A DNA stretch of 64,000 bases, taken from assembly GCF_015160875.1 (NCBI RefSeq), contig NZ_CP063374.1, positions 7,257,501-7,321,500 of the forward strand, given 5' to 3'. Each line of letters opens with the position of its first letter. The first letter of the stretch is position 1. The stretch comes from Streptomyces chromofuscus. GTDB lineage: Bacteria > Actinomycetota > Actinomycetes > Streptomycetales > Streptomycetaceae. The translations under genes and the position numbers were made by a program. Below, piece after piece: positions 51,351-61,240 of this stretch. The notes beneath the pieces are model-generated. The model saw only the letters and a list, made by a program, of their open reading frames with translations. It did not search any database and was not told the origin of the DNA.

Positions 51351-52385
51351 ATGGTGCAGATACCGAACAAGTCCGCGTCCGCGCCGCCGGCCCAGCGCTC
51401 CGTGCCCACGAGCGCCGACGTGGCCCGGCTGGCAGGCGTCTCACGCGCGACCGTCTCGTACGTCCTGAACAACACCAGCGCCGTCCGGATCAGCGAGCCC
51501 ACGCGCCGCCGGGTCCACGAGGCCGCGAAGGAGCTCGGCTACGTCCCGCACGCCGCCGCCCGCAGTCTGCGCGCCGGGCACAGCCGAATGGTCCTGATGC
51601 CCTCCCCGGCCATCCCGGTCGGCCCCCTCTACAGCCGGTTCCTCAACGAACTCCAGTGGGCCCTGAGCCGCCTCGACTACACGGTCGTGCAGTACGGCAC
51701 CCTCGGCCTGCACGGCGACGAGGCCGCCCGCGCCTGGGCCGAGCTGCGGCCGGTGGCCGTGCTGGTGCCCGGCCAGGGTCTCGGCCCGCAGGGCGTGGGG
51801 GTGCTCAAGCGCTCCGGCGCGCGGGCCGTGGTCACCATCGGCCCGGCGGTCGTCGCGGGTGCGCACGCCCTGCTCATGGACCATTCGACCGTCGGCCGCG
51901 TGGCGGGCCGTCATCTGTACGACCGGGGCCGGCGCCGGATCGGCGTCGTCGTCCCCGCCGAGCCCGGCCTGGAGGTCTACTCCGCGCCCCGCCTGGACGG
52001 CGTGCGACAGGCCCTGCGCGGCACGGACGCGGCCGTCACCGAGCTGCCCCTCGCCTACGAGGAGGAGTCCGCCGCCCGCCTCGCCGCCCGCTGGCGTGCG
52101 CTCGGCCTCGACGCGGTCTACGCCTACAACGACGAGTACGCCATGCTGCTGATGCGCGCCCTCCAGGACGAGGGCGTCCGCGTCCCCGAGGACACGGCGC
52201 TGATCGGAGCCGACGACCTGATGCTGGGCCGGCTGCTGCGGCCCCGCCTCAGCACCGTCCACATCGAGCTGCCGTCCGGCCGGGAACTGGCGGAACTGGT
52301 CGACCGCGCCGTGCGCGACCCGGGCGCCGCGCCCGAGCGGCACGAGGTGCTGGGCGCCGCCGTGGTGCACCGCGACTCCAGCTGA
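51351..52385 (+). CDS. LacI-family transcriptional regulator
   Basis: About 344 residues from ATG 51351 (MVQIPNKSAS); ATG 51339 is also in frame. The HTH reads TSADVARLAGVSRATVSYVL, NNTSAVRISEPTRRRVHEAA, KELGYVPHAAARSLRAG. The periplasmic-binding-like effector domain has GRHLYDRGRRRIGVV, YAYNDEYAMLLMRALQDEGV, RVPEDTALIGADDLMLGRLL and RPRLSTVHIELPSG. It precedes a gutted aldehyde dehydrogenase gene by ~100 bases; whether it regulated it is unknown. Confidence 0.9.
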   Translation: MVQIPNKSASAPPAQRSVPTSADVARLAGVSRATVSYVLNNTSAVRISEPTRRRVHEAAKELGYVPHAAARSLRAGHSRMVLMPSPAIPVGPLYSRFLNELQWALSRLDYTVVQYGTLGLHGDEAARAWAELRPVAVLVPGQGLGPQGVGVLKRSGARAVVTIGPAVVAGAHALLMDHSTVGRVAGRHLYDRGRRRIGVVVPAEPGLEVYSAPRLDGVRQALRGTDAAVTELPLAYEEESAARLAARWRALGLDAVYAYNDEYAMLLMRALQDEGVRVPEDTALIGADDLMLGRLLRPRLSTVHIELPSGRELAELVDRAVRDPGAAPERHEVLGAAVVHRDSS

Positions 52386-52484
52386 GCCCCGGTCGCGCGG
52401 CGCATACTCGACGCGGTGCTTGGAACCTGGGGGACGGGCGACGCCTTCGAGGAGCCCGCGCCGGTGAGCGAACGGAGGGCCACC

Positions 52485-53182
52485 ATGCCGTTGCCCGACC
52501 CCAGGAACTGGCAGTCCCGCCCCGTGACGGGAGGGGGGTACGCCGTCACCGAGCCCGCGACGGGGGACACGCTCGGCCACGCCCGTCTCGCGACCGCCGC
52601 CGACGTCGCCCCCGCGGCCGAGGCCGCCGTCGTCGCCCAGCGCGCGTGGGCGAGGGTCGCGCACGTCGTGCGGGCCGGGGTGCTGCGGCGGGCCGGTGAC
52701 CTGTTCACCGCGCACTCCGGCGAACTGCGCACATGGCTCGTCCGTGAGTCCGGCTCGGTCCCCGGCAAGGCGGACTTCGAGCTGCACGTCGCCGCCCAGG
52801 AGTGCTACGAGGCCGCCGGGTCCTCGCCGACGTCGACGACCACACCCCCGCCTACGCGGAGGAGGTGTTCGGCCCGGTCGCGCCCGTACGGTCCTTCACA
52901 AGCGTCGAGGAGGCGGCCGAGTCCGCCGCGCACACCCCGTACGGCCTGTCCCTCGGCACCGTCACCCGCGACGCCGCGCGCGGACTGGAACTGGCCGAGC
53001 GCATCCCGACCGGCATCGTCCACATCAACGACCAGACCGTGAACGACGAGGCCGTGGCGCCCTTCGGCGGGGTCGCCGCGTCCGGCACCGGCGTCCGCTT
53101 CGGCGGCGAGGCCAACCTGGAGGCGTTCACCGAAGTGCGCTGGACGACGGTACGCGCGGACGTGGCGACGTACCCCTTCTGA
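52485..53182 (+). pseudogene. aldehyde (benzaldehyde-type) dehydrogenase with large internal deletion
   Basis: ATG 52485 has ACGGAGGG upstream. The 5' part encodes a normal ALDH start: NWQSRPVTGGGYAVTEPATG, AAEAAVVAQRAWARVAHVVR, DLFTAHSGELRTWLVRESGS, ADFELHVAAQECYEAA. Near 52816-52821 it jumps, with a frame change, to the extreme C-terminal part: VLADVDDHTPAYAEEVFGPV, TPYGLSLGTVTRDAARGLEL, IPTGIVHINDQTVNDEAVAP and FGGVAASGTGVRFGGEANLE, ending at TGA 53180. The ~250 residues that carry NAD-binding and the catalytic Glu and Cys are gone. Clearly inactive. Confidence 0.85.
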
Positions 53183-53219
53183 CCGACTGCCCGGGTCCGC
53201 CCCCGCGGACCACGGGCTC

Positions 53220-53603
<384 letters not shown>

Positions 53604-53747
53604 GGCGTGATCCCTACTTCCTGGTGTGGGGGCGAAACCGTCGGCACCAACACGGGCGGACCGTCGGGTATTCCGCACGTGGCGGATCATGCAACGGCGC
53701 GCGTACCCATGTGGCCACGGCCCAACCCACCCACCAGACTGACCCCC

Positions 53748-55181
53748 ATGACGGAAAAGGAATCCATCGCCTACGACGTCGTGGTGCTCGGCGCCGGACC
53801 CGTGGGGGAGAACGTGGCCGACCGCACCCGAGCGGCCGGCCTGTCCACCGCGGTCGTGGAGAGCGAACTGGTCGGCGGCGAATGCTCGTACTGGGCGTGC
53901 ATGCCCAGCAAGGCCCTGCTGCGCCCGGTCATCGCCCGCGCGGACGCGCGCCGGGTGCCGGGCCTGCGCCAGTCGGTGCAGGGCGACCTCGACGTACCCG
54001 CGGTGCTCGCCCACCGCGACGAGTACACCTCCCACTGGAAGGACGACGGCCAGGTTCAGTGGCTGAAGGGCATCGGCGCCGATCTTCACCGCGGCCACGG
54101 CCGCCTCGCCGGGCCCCGCACGGTCGTCGTGACCGACCCCGACGGCGAGCGGCGCACCCTCACGGCACGGCACGCCGTCGCCGTGTGCACCGGCAGCCGC
54201 GCCCAGCTGCCCGACCTGCCCGGGCTCGCCGGCGTGCGGCCCTGGACCAGCCGGGAGGCCACCAGCGCGCAGGAAGCGCCCGGCCGGCTGATCGTGGTGG
54301 GCGGTGGTGTCGTCGCCACCGAGATGGCCACCGTCTGGCAGGCCCTCGGCTCCCGGGTCACCGTCCTGGTGCGGGGCAAGGGCCTGCTGAACCGCATGGA
54401 GCCCTTCGTCGGCGAGCTGGTCGCCGAGGCGCTCACGGAGGCCGGCGCGGACATCCGCACGGGCACCTCGGTCGAGTCGGTGACCCGGCAGGACGGCACG
54501 GTCGTCGCCGTCACCGACAGGGGCGACCGCATCGAGGCCGACGAGATCCTCTTCGCCACCGGCCGCGCCCCGCGCACCGACGACATCGGGCTCGACAGCG
54601 TCGGCCTCGCACCGGGTTCCTGGCTGTCCGTCGACGACAGCCTCCGCGTCGACGGCACCGACTGGCTGTACGCGGTCGGCGACGTCAACCACCGCGCCCT
54701 GCTCACGCACCAGGGCAAGTACCAGGCCCGGATCGCGGGCGCCGCCATCGCCGCGCGCGCCTCCGGCGTGACCGACCTCGAGTCGGGACCGTGGGGCGCG
54801 CACGCCGCCACCGCCGACCACGCGGCCGTGCCGCAGGTCGTCTTCACCGACCCGGAGGCGGCGGCCGTCGGGCTCTCCCTGGCGGAGGCCGAGGAGGCCG
54901 GCCACCGCGTCCGCGCCGTCGACGTCGACCTGTCCTCGGTCGCCGGCGCGGGCCTGTACGCCGACGGCTACCGAGGGCGTGCGCGGATGGTCGTCGACGT
55001 GGAGCGCGAGATCCTGCGCGGGGTGACGCTCGTGGGCCCGGGCGTGGGCGAGATGATCCACTCGGCGAGCATCGCCGTCGCCGGGGAGGTCCCGGTGAGC
55101 AGGCTGTGGCATGCCGTGCCGTCGTATCCGACGATCAGCGAGGTGTGGCTGCGGCTGCTGGAGAGCTACCGGGACAACTGA
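53748..55181 (+). CDS. class I pyridine nucleotide-disulfide oxidoreductase
   Basis: 477 residues, ATG 53748. FAD motif YDVVVLGAGPVGENVADRTR, redox-active disulfide GGECSYWACMPSKALLRP (C-x4-C), NAD(P) motif RLIVVGGGVVATEMATVWQA, second FAD motif WLYAVGDVNHRALLTHQGKY and the dimer domain with QVVFTDPEAAAVGLSLAEAE. The C-terminal His-Glu active pair of lipoamide dehydrogenases appears here as WHAVPSYPTISEVWLRLLE. This is a lipoamide dehydrogenase/mercuric reductase-like enzyme of unknown substrate; no mer or lip context. Confidence 0.88.
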   Translation: MTEKESIAYDVVVLGAGPVGENVADRTRAAGLSTAVVESELVGGECSYWACMPSKALLRPVIARADARRVPGLRQSVQGDLDVPAVLAHRDEYTSHWKDDGQVQWLKGIGADLHRGHGRLAGPRTVVVTDPDGERRTLTARHAVAVCTGSRAQLPDLPGLAGVRPWTSREATSAQEAPGRLIVVGGGVVATEMATVWQALGSRVTVLVRGKGLLNRMEPFVGELVAEALTEAGADIRTGTSVESVTRQDGTVVAVTDRGDRIEADEILFATGRAPRTDDIGLDSVGLAPGSWLSVDDSLRVDGTDWLYAVGDVNHRALLTHQGKYQARIAGAAIAARASGVTDLESGPWGAHAATADHAAVPQVVFTDPEAAAVGLSLAEAEEAGHRVRAVDVDLSSVAGAGLYADGYRGRARMVVDVEREILRGVTLVGPGVGEMIHSASIAVAGEVPVSRLWHAVPSYPTISEVWLRLLESYRDN

Positions 55182-55191
55182 CCGGCAGCGC

Positions 55192-55839
55192 TCACCGCGG
55201 CAGTTCGAAGCCCAGCTCGCGCGCGGCCGCCTCCGGCGTCGGCTGCGCCCAGCGCTCCGCCACCGTCCGGTTCGCGGACAGGGAGCGCAGTTCGGCGCGG
55301 TCGACGTAGAGCACGCCGTCCAGGTGGTCCGTCTCGTGCTGCACGATGCGGGCGGGCCACCCGGAGAACACCTCGTCCACGGCGCGGCCGGCCTCGTCCC
55401 AGCCGGTCAGCCGCACCCGTGTGGGCCGTGCCACCACCGCCTGCCAGCCCGGCACGCTCAGACAGCCCTCGAAGAAGGCGGCCCGCGCGGCGCCGACCGG
55501 CTCGTAGGAGGGATTCACCAGCACCCGGAACGGCAGCGGCTCCCGCCCGCGGGCCAGCCGCACCTCTTCCGGCACCGGCGCCGGGTCCTCGATCACCGCG
55601 ATCCGCAGCGGTACGCCGACCTGGGGCGCCGCCAGACCGACACCCGGCGCCGCGTGCATGGTGACGCGCAGGGCGTCCACGAACCGGGCCAGCAGAGCGG
55701 GCTCCAGCTGGCCGTCGAACGGCTCGGCGGCCTGCCGCAGGACCGGGTCTCCGGCGGCGACGACGCTCAACGGACCGTCGGTGGCGAGGAGTCGCTCGAC
55801 GCGCTCGGCGAGCGGTACACGGTCATGGGCAGCAGACAT
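55192..55839 (-). CDS. def: peptide deformylase
   Basis: 215 residues, ATG 55839. All three motifs: GVGLAAPQVG, EGCLSVPG and QHETDHLDG (metal Cys and two His plus catalytic Glu). It removes the N-formyl group from nascent proteins. The length and N-terminal extension (RVERLLATDGPLSVVAAGDP) are those of the actinobacterial type; streptomycetes carry several def paralogues. Convergent with the flavoprotein gene. Confidence 0.93.
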   Translation of the reverse strand: MSAAHDRVPLAERVERLLATDGPLSVVAAGDPVLRQAAEPFDGQLEPALLARFVDALRVTMHAAPGVGLAAPQVGVPLRIAVIEDPAPVPEEVRLARGREPLPFRVLVNPSYEPVGAARAAFFEGCLSVPGWQAVVARPTRVRLTGWDEAGRAVDEVFSGWPARIVQHETDHLDGVLYVDRAELRSLSANRTVAERWAQPTPEAAARELGFELPR

Positions 55840-55971
55840 GGGGCCAGCATGCCATGACCCCCATTCTTGTGACGCAGGTCACTGAACTCGGTGGGAACGT
55901 GGGGCACTTGGGCGCCGACTACTGCACCACTACGGCCGAAGACCGCCCCCCGCTTCTTTGGAGAGCCGCCG

Positions 55972-57420
55972 ATGACCACCGTTTCCTCGACCAGCACGGA
56001 AGAGGCCCCCCAACCGACCGCTCCGCCGCCGGGAGTCGGCAGCTGGGCGCCCCTGCGTCCGCTCGTGCTGCGCCTGCACTTCTACGCCGGACTGCTCGTC
56101 GCCCCCTTCCTCCTCGTCGCCGCGACCACCGGCCTGCTGTACGCCGCCTCGTTCCAGGTGGAGAAGGTCGTGTACGCGGACGAGATGACCGTCCCCGAGG
56201 TCGGCGCCACCGAGCTCGCGATGTCCGAGCAGGTGGCCGCCGCCCGCGCGGCCCACCCCCAGGGCACGGTTTCGGCCGTACGGCCGTCGCCGGACGACGA
56301 CGCGACCACGCGCGTGATGCTGTCCGGCGTGCCCGGCGTCGACGAGGGCCACACGCTCGCCGTGTTCGTCGATCCCTACACCGGGGAGGTGCGCGGGGCC
56401 CTGGAGCAGTACGGCGCCACCGGGGCGCTGCCGCTGCGCACCTGGATCGACGAGTTCCACCGCGATCTGCACCTCGGCGACACCGGCCGCCTCTACAGCG
56501 AACTCGCCGCGAGCTGGCTGTGGTTGATCGCTCTCGGGGGCCTGGTGCTGTGGTTCACCCGCCGCCGCGCCCTGCGCAGGGTGCGCGGCACCAGCGGGCG
56601 GCGCCGCACCCTCGGCCTGCACGGCACGATCGGCGTCTGGGCCGCGATCGGCTTCCTCTTCCTGTCGGCGACCGGCCTGACCTGGTCGGCCCATGCCGGC
56701 GCGAACATCGACGAACTGCGCACCTCGCTCGGCCACTCCACGCCCTCGGTCTCGGCGACGGCGGGCGGCGACCACGGGGGCCACGGCGCCGCCGAGGGTT
56801 CCGGCGGCACCGGTGAACACGGCGTCGGCCTCGACAAGGTGCTGGCCGCGGCCCGGGCCGAGGGACTGGGCGACCCGGTGGAGATCGTCCCGCCGGCCGA
56901 CGCGGAATCGGCCTACGTGGTGAAGCAGGTGCAGCGCAGCTGGCCCGAGAAGCAGGACTCGGTCGCCGTCGACCCGGCGACCGGCGAGGTGACGGACGTA
57001 CTGCGGTTCGCCGACCATCCGCTGCTCGCGAAGCTGACCCGCTGGGGCATCGACCTGCACAGCGGCGTCCTGTTCGGGCTCGTGAACCAGATCGCCCTGA
57101 TGCTGCTCGCGCTGTCCCTGATCGTGCTGATCGTGCTCGGCTACCGCATGTGGTGGCAGCGCGGGCGCGGCTCCGCCTTCGGCCGGCCGATACCGCGCGG
57201 CGGCTGGGCGCAGGTGCCGCCGCAGATCCTGGTCCCGCTGATGGTTGCGGTCGCCGTCGTCGGCTACTTCGTGCCGCTGCTCGGGATACCGCTGGCCGCG
57301 TTCGTCGTCGTGGACGTGATCCTGGGCGAGATCGCCCGTCGCCGGGGACGGCGGGCGTCCGGCAACGGGGGAGAGACCGCCGACGGGGCGGCGGCCCGGG
57401 CGGGAACCGCCGCCGGGTGA
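55972..57420 (+). CDS. PepSY-domain membrane protein
   Basis: 482 residues, ATG 55972 after TTTGGAGAG. Helices: LHFYAGLLVAPFLLVAATTG (~35-55), WLWLIALGGLVLWFTR (~185), GVWAAIGFLFLSATGLTWSA (~220), LVNQIALMLLALSLIVLIVL (~375) and a last pair near 425-455. PepSY segments lie outside, e.g. HTLAVFVDPYTGEVRGALEQ and DSVAVDPATGEVTDVLRFAD. A His/Gly-rich loop (DHGGHGAAEGSGGTGEHG) may bind metal. Similar proteins accompany iron or copper handling; function here unassigned. Confidence 0.88.
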   Translation: MTTVSSTSTEEAPQPTAPPPGVGSWAPLRPLVLRLHFYAGLLVAPFLLVAATTGLLYAASFQVEKVVYADEMTVPEVGATELAMSEQVAAARAAHPQGTVSAVRPSPDDDATTRVMLSGVPGVDEGHTLAVFVDPYTGEVRGALEQYGATGALPLRTWIDEFHRDLHLGDTGRLYSELAASWLWLIALGGLVLWFTRRRALRRVRGTSGRRRTLGLHGTIGVWAAIGFLFLSATGLTWSAHAGANIDELRTSLGHSTPSVSATAGGDHGGHGAAEGSGGTGEHGVGLDKVLAAARAEGLGDPVEIVPPADAESAYVVKQVQRSWPEKQDSVAVDPATGEVTDVLRFADHPLLAKLTRWGIDLHSGVLFGLVNQIALMLLALSLIVLIVLGYRMWWQRGRGSAFGRPIPRGGWAQVPPQILVPLMVAVAVVGYFVPLLGIPLAAFVVVDVILGEIARRRGRRASGNGGETADGAAARAGTAAG

Positions 57421-57480
57421 GGACCGGCCCGGCCTCCGGGGGAGGCCGGGCCGCAACCGCGCGTCGCGGGGACGCGCTCG

Positions 57481-57831
57481 TCAGCTCCGCTCGTCGAAGT
57501 CACCCGCGAGCGCGGAGGCGATCCGCAGATGCGGCTCCGCCTCGTCCTGCCGACCCTGGCGCTGGAGCGTGCGGCCGAGCATCAGCCGGGCGTAGTGCTC
57601 GACCGGGTCCCGCTCCACGATGACCCGCAACTCGGCCTCGGCGCGCCGCAGTTGGGCCGAGTGGTAGTAGGCGCGCGCCAGCAGCAGCCGCGGTCCGGTC
57701 TGCTCCGGCACCTCCTCGACCAGCCCGCCCAGGACGCTCGCCGCGGCGGCGTACTCCTTGGCGTCGAAGAACATCCGCGCCCGGTCCCACCGCTCGGCCG
57801 CTGTTCCGTGGTCGTAGTACGTCGTGTCCAC
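57481..57831 (-). CDS. tetratricopeptide repeat protein
   Basis: 116 residues from GTG 57831, chosen for the AAGGAGGTCACCA site. TPR-like helical pairs: ERWDRARMFFDAKEYAAAAS, GPRLLLARAYYHSAQLRRAE, EHYARLMLGRTLQRQGRQDE. No membrane or enzymatic part. It is 71 bases from the convergent-side pirin gene end and transcribed alone. Likely a small protein-interaction module. Confidence 0.85.
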   Translation of the reverse strand: MDTTYYDHGTAAERWDRARMFFDAKEYAAAASVLGGLVEEVPEQTGPRLLLARAYYHSAQLRRAEAELRVIVERDPVEHYARLMLGRTLQRQGRQDEAEPHLRIASALAGDFDERS

Positions 57832-57908
57832 TGGTGACCTCCTTCGCGGACTCCAACCGAAGCGAGTGGTTGAACATTCCACGAACATGGACACGACGTG
57901 CCGGTGAG

Positions 57909-58874
57909 CTACCGGACGCGGCCCCGTGGCTTCAGGGGCGTCGCCGGCAGCTCGGGGGCGGCGAGCGGGGCGCCCTCGTACCCCTTCACCTCACCGAACC
58001 GGCCGCCCGACGCCCAGTCGGCGAGGGCCTGCTCGATCTCCGCCTGGGTGCGCCCGACGAAGTTCCACCACATGACCAGTTCCTCCGCGAACGGCTCGCC
58101 GCCGAGCAGCATGACGCCGGCGTCCGACTCGGCGCGCATCGGCAGTTCGTCGCGGCCGCAGCCGAGATAGAGCAACGATCCCGGCAGCACGGGCACGCCG
58201 TCGACGTGCACCTCGCCGGACATCGACAACACCCCGTACTCGAAGTCCGGTACGAGCGGCAGCCGTACGGCCGCGCCGCGCGCCAGCGCGAGATCGGCGC
58301 CCACGATCGGCGTGTACGCCGTGCCGGGCGACGTCGCGCCGTCGAGGTCGCCGAGCATCACGGTCGCGGTGAGACCCGGCGCCGTGAGCGTGGGCAGCCG
58401 GGCGTGGTGCTCGAACGCGGGCTCGGTGTGGCGGTGGGCGTCCGGGAGCGCGACCCACAGTTGGGCGCCGTGCAGGAACCGGGCGTGGGAGCGGGGGCTC
58501 TCTTCCGAGTGGCTGATCCCCCGGCCCGACGTCATCAGGCCGAGTTCCCTCGGCCCGATGCTCTGCAGGCTGCCGGTCGAGTCGCGGTGCAGCACCTCGC
58601 CCTCGTGCAGCCAACTGACCGTCTGCAGCCCCATGTGCGGATGCGGGGGCACCTGCATGCCGGGCTCGTCGGCGATGTCGTCGGGACCGTAGTGATCGAC
58701 GAAGGCCCACGCGCCGATCATGCGCCGACCGAGGTTCGGCAGCAGCCTGCGCACCTCGGTCGACTCGCCGAGCCGTACGTGTCGAGGGCTCAGCAGCTCG
58801 CGGACGGGTTCGGCCACGACGAATCCGCGTCCGCCGCACACGCTCGGTACGGGCGCGCGGTCAAGGTTGCTCAT
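57909..58874 (-). CDS. pirin family bicupin
   Basis: 321 residues, ATG 58874. The N-terminal cupin has the pirin metal site HPHMGLQTVSWLHEGEVLHR, with three His and a Glu, plus MTSGRGISHSEESPR. The C-terminal cupin region includes LLYLGCGRDELPMRAESDAG and GEPFAEELVMWWNFVGRTQA. Some pirins have quercetinase activity, others modulate enzymes; nothing nearby indicates which. Confidence 0.9.
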   Translation of the reverse strand: MSNLDRAPVPSVCGGRGFVVAEPVRELLSPRHVRLGESTEVRRLLPNLGRRMIGAWAFVDHYGPDDIADEPGMQVPPHPHMGLQTVSWLHEGEVLHRDSTGSLQSIGPRELGLMTSGRGISHSEESPRSHARFLHGAQLWVALPDAHRHTEPAFEHHARLPTLTAPGLTATVMLGDLDGATSPGTAYTPIVGADLALARGAAVRLPLVPDFEYGVLSMSGEVHVDGVPVLPGSLLYLGCGRDELPMRAESDAGVMLLGGEPFAEELVMWWNFVGRTQAEIEQALADWASGGRFGEVKGYEGAPLAAPELPATPLKPRGRVR

Positions 58875-59267
58875 GCGCCACAACCTAGCCGGGCGCGCCG
58901 GGGCGACGCAGGAAGACCGGCTTCCGGGGCCGAAGCCGAACGTCCCGCCTGTGCTCGTCGACGCCGTTGCACCGGGCATCCCGTCGGAGAACCCGATCAA
59001 CCCATTCGCCGACGAATCACCGCCACACGGCCCGTGCGGATCGTCGACTCCGTCGTTGGCCCCGGTGGTTTCGGTGAGACCGCCGGGACGCAATCGGCGG
59101 AAGGAAACCGACGGACATGTACGGCGCACGGCGTTTCCCTCTCACCGGCGACCTCGTGCCCACCCGCTGACCCCGGCGACCGGCCGCCCCCGCGACGCCC
59201 TCCCGGCGACGGTCGACCGATCCGCCTGCCGCTCCGGCACGGGCCCGGTGCGGCCTAGGGTGGGTAC
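58875..59267. other. 393-base intergenic region, pirin / CapA
   Basis: Divergent upstream region of pirin and the second CapA gene. No gene is supported. The sequence 58990-59030 (GAACCCGATCAACCCATTCG) is slightly AT-richer and may carry promoter elements. No strong palindrome was found. Confidence 0.4.
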
Positions 59268-60389
59268 ATGGACGGCGATGTCGTGACGCTGTTCCTCTGC
59301 GGGGACGTGATGCTCGGGCGCGGCGTCGACCAGGTCCTCGCGCACCCCAGCGACCCGGCACTGCGGGAGGGGTACATCGCGGACGCCCGCGACTACGTGG
59401 CGCTGGCAGAGGCGGTCAGCGGCCCCGTCCCGGCACCGGTCGACCCCTCGTGGCCGTGGGGCGAGGCGCTGCGGGTGCTGGACGAGGCCGCGCCGGACGC
59501 GCGGATCGTGAACCTGGAGACGGCGGTCACCCGCTGCGGCGCGTTCGCCCCCGGCAAGCAGGTGCACTACCGGATGCACCCGGCCAACCTGCCCGCGCTG
59601 TCGGTGGCCCGCCCCGACGTCTGCGTCCTGGCCAACAACCACGTCCTGGACTTCGGCCGTCCCGGACTGCTCGAGACCCTGGACGCGCTCGCCGGCGCGG
59701 GCCTGCGGACGGCGGGCGCGGGACGGAACAGCGCCGAGGCGTACGCCCCCGCCATGACCCCGCTCGCAAACGGCGGGCGCGTGCTGGTGTTCGCCCTCGG
59801 CACACGCTCCAGCGGCATCCCGCCCGACTGGGCGGCCACCGAGGACGGCCGGCCCGGAGTCGCCTACGCAGCGGGCCTCACGACCGGCACGGCCGAGGCC
59901 GTCGTCCAGCGCGTGCGACGCGTCAAGCGGGCCGGTGACCTCGCCGTCGTCTCCGTGCACTGGGGCTCGAACTGGGGCTACCTCGTCCCCCGCGACCAGG
60001 TCCGCTTCGCGCACGCCCTGGTGGACGGCGGCGTCGACCTCGTCCACGGCCACTCCTCGCACCACCCCCGCCCGGTGGAGGTCCACCGGAACCGGCTGAT
60101 CCTGCACGGCTGCGGCGACTTCGTCGACGACTACGAGGGCATCCCCGGCTACGAGGAGTACCGCGACGACCTCCGGATCGCCTACCTCGCGACGCTGGAC
60201 GCGGACACCGGGCGGCTGGCCGGCCTGCGCATGGTGCCGCTGCGAGCGCGGCGGATGCGGCTGGAGCACGCCCCCGCGCGGGACCGAATGTGGCTGTGCA
60301 CCCTGCTCGGCCGGATCAGCGCGGGCGTGCGGGTGCGTCCGGAACCCGACGGGACGCTCACGGTGAGCTGGTCCTCGGGGTTCACGTGA
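59268..60389 (+). CDS. CapA-family metallophosphatase-like protein
   Basis: 373 residues, ATG 59268. Motifs of the family are intact: FLCGDVMLGRGVDQVL, VNLETAVTRCG, VCVLANNHVLDFGRPGLLET, VSVHWGSNWGYLVPRDQVRF, LVHGHSSHHPRPVEVHRNRL and ILHGCGDFVDDYEG. There is no signal peptide, so it is cytosolic, unlike the lipoprotein CapA at 12160. CapA proteins take part in poly-gamma-glutamate or capsule synthesis in some species; no pgs genes are adjacent. Confidence 0.9.
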   Translation: MDGDVVTLFLCGDVMLGRGVDQVLAHPSDPALREGYIADARDYVALAEAVSGPVPAPVDPSWPWGEALRVLDEAAPDARIVNLETAVTRCGAFAPGKQVHYRMHPANLPALSVARPDVCVLANNHVLDFGRPGLLETLDALAGAGLRTAGAGRNSAEAYAPAMTPLANGGRVLVFALGTRSSGIPPDWAATEDGRPGVAYAAGLTTGTAEAVVQRVRRVKRAGDLAVVSVHWGSNWGYLVPRDQVRFAHALVDGGVDLVHGHSSHHPRPVEVHRNRLILHGCGDFVDDYEGIPGYEEYRDDLRIAYLATLDADTGRLAGLRMVPLRARRMRLEHAPARDRMWLCTLLGRISAGVRVRPEPDGTLTVSWSSGFT

Positions 60390-60420
60390 GTTCTGGCCCC
60401 GGTGCGGTTACTCGGACCAC

Positions 60421-60873
60421 ATGGCTGGCATCGACATCAGAAGTAGCGCATTCAACGACCATTCCTTCATCGCGCGCCACTATGCGTACGAGGGGGAGAA
60501 CGTGTCGCCCCCGCTGGAGTGGAGCGGCGTACCGGACGACACGACCGAGCTGGTGCTGCTGTGCGAGGACCCCGACGCCCCGTCGGGCACCTTCGCGCAC
60601 TGGATCGTGGTCGGCATCGATCCCCACAGCCACGGGGTCGAGGCAGGGCAGGTCCCGCCCGGCGGCACCGAACTCGTCAACGGCTACGGCGAACGGGGCT
60701 GGGGCGGGCCGCATCCCCCGCCGGGGGACGAGGCGCACCACTATGTCTTCCGGCTCTACGCCCTGTCCCAACCGTGCGTGCTGCCCGACGCGCCGAACGC
60801 CCGGCAGGTGCACGAGACGGTCGAGCAACGGGAAGTCGCCGACGGCACGCTGGTGGCCCTCTACCAGCGGTGA
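60421..60873 (+). CDS. YbhB/YbcL-type PEBP (Raf kinase inhibitor-like) protein
   Basis: 150 residues, ATG 60421. ENVSPPLEWSGVPDDTTELV, CEDPDAPSGTFAHWIV and GPHPPPGDEAHHYVFRLYAL form the phosphatidylethanolamine-binding-protein ligand site. It sits 31 bases after the CapA gene on the same strand and may be co-transcribed. Function in bacteria is poorly known. Confidence 0.92.
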   Translation: MAGIDIRSSAFNDHSFIARHYAYEGENVSPPLEWSGVPDDTTELVLLCEDPDAPSGTFAHWIVVGIDPHSHGVEAGQVPPGGTELVNGYGERGWGGPHPPPGDEAHHYVFRLYALSQPCVLPDAPNARQVHETVEQREVADGTLVALYQR

Positions 60874-61240
60874 GACGGCGGCCTGTTGAGACCGCGGCCC
60901 AGTGACACCGCGGCCCGCCCGGCTGCCGGACCTGCCCGCGGCGGCCCCGTGCCGGGTCGGGCGTGCCGACTCGCTGCTCGTCGCACGTCGTCGTCCTCGC
61001 GTGACTGGTTGGCTCGTGGATCGCCCCCGCCACCCGGGCGATCCGGGTGCCGGCCGGCACCGTGCGTCCTCGCCTGCACCCCCGACCGGGGGACGACAGT
61101 CCCGAAAGGTTCAGGGGCGGGTGGGTGTCCATGCGTGTGCGCCCGGCGGGCGCCTCTGGTGTCCGCCCGGCGGCGGGCTTAGACTGTGCGTCCAGTGCTT
61201 GGATGAAGAGTCCAGGAATGAAGGTCCAGGAGGGTGTCGG
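60874..61240. other. 367-base intergenic region upstream of the DauR-type regulator
   Basis: No gene supported. Just before the regulator, AGTCCAG and GGTCCAG recur (61193-61232: GTCCAGTGC, GTCCAGGAA, GTCCAGGAG), perhaps a binding site, and GGCTTAGACTGTGC at ~61177 may be a minus-10 region. Confidence 0.4.

Noticed and set aside
59118..59267. Upstream extension of the second CapA protein or a separate small ORF
   Set aside because: Composition is Arg/Pro-rich with no motif; the CapA fold begins directly after ATG 59268.
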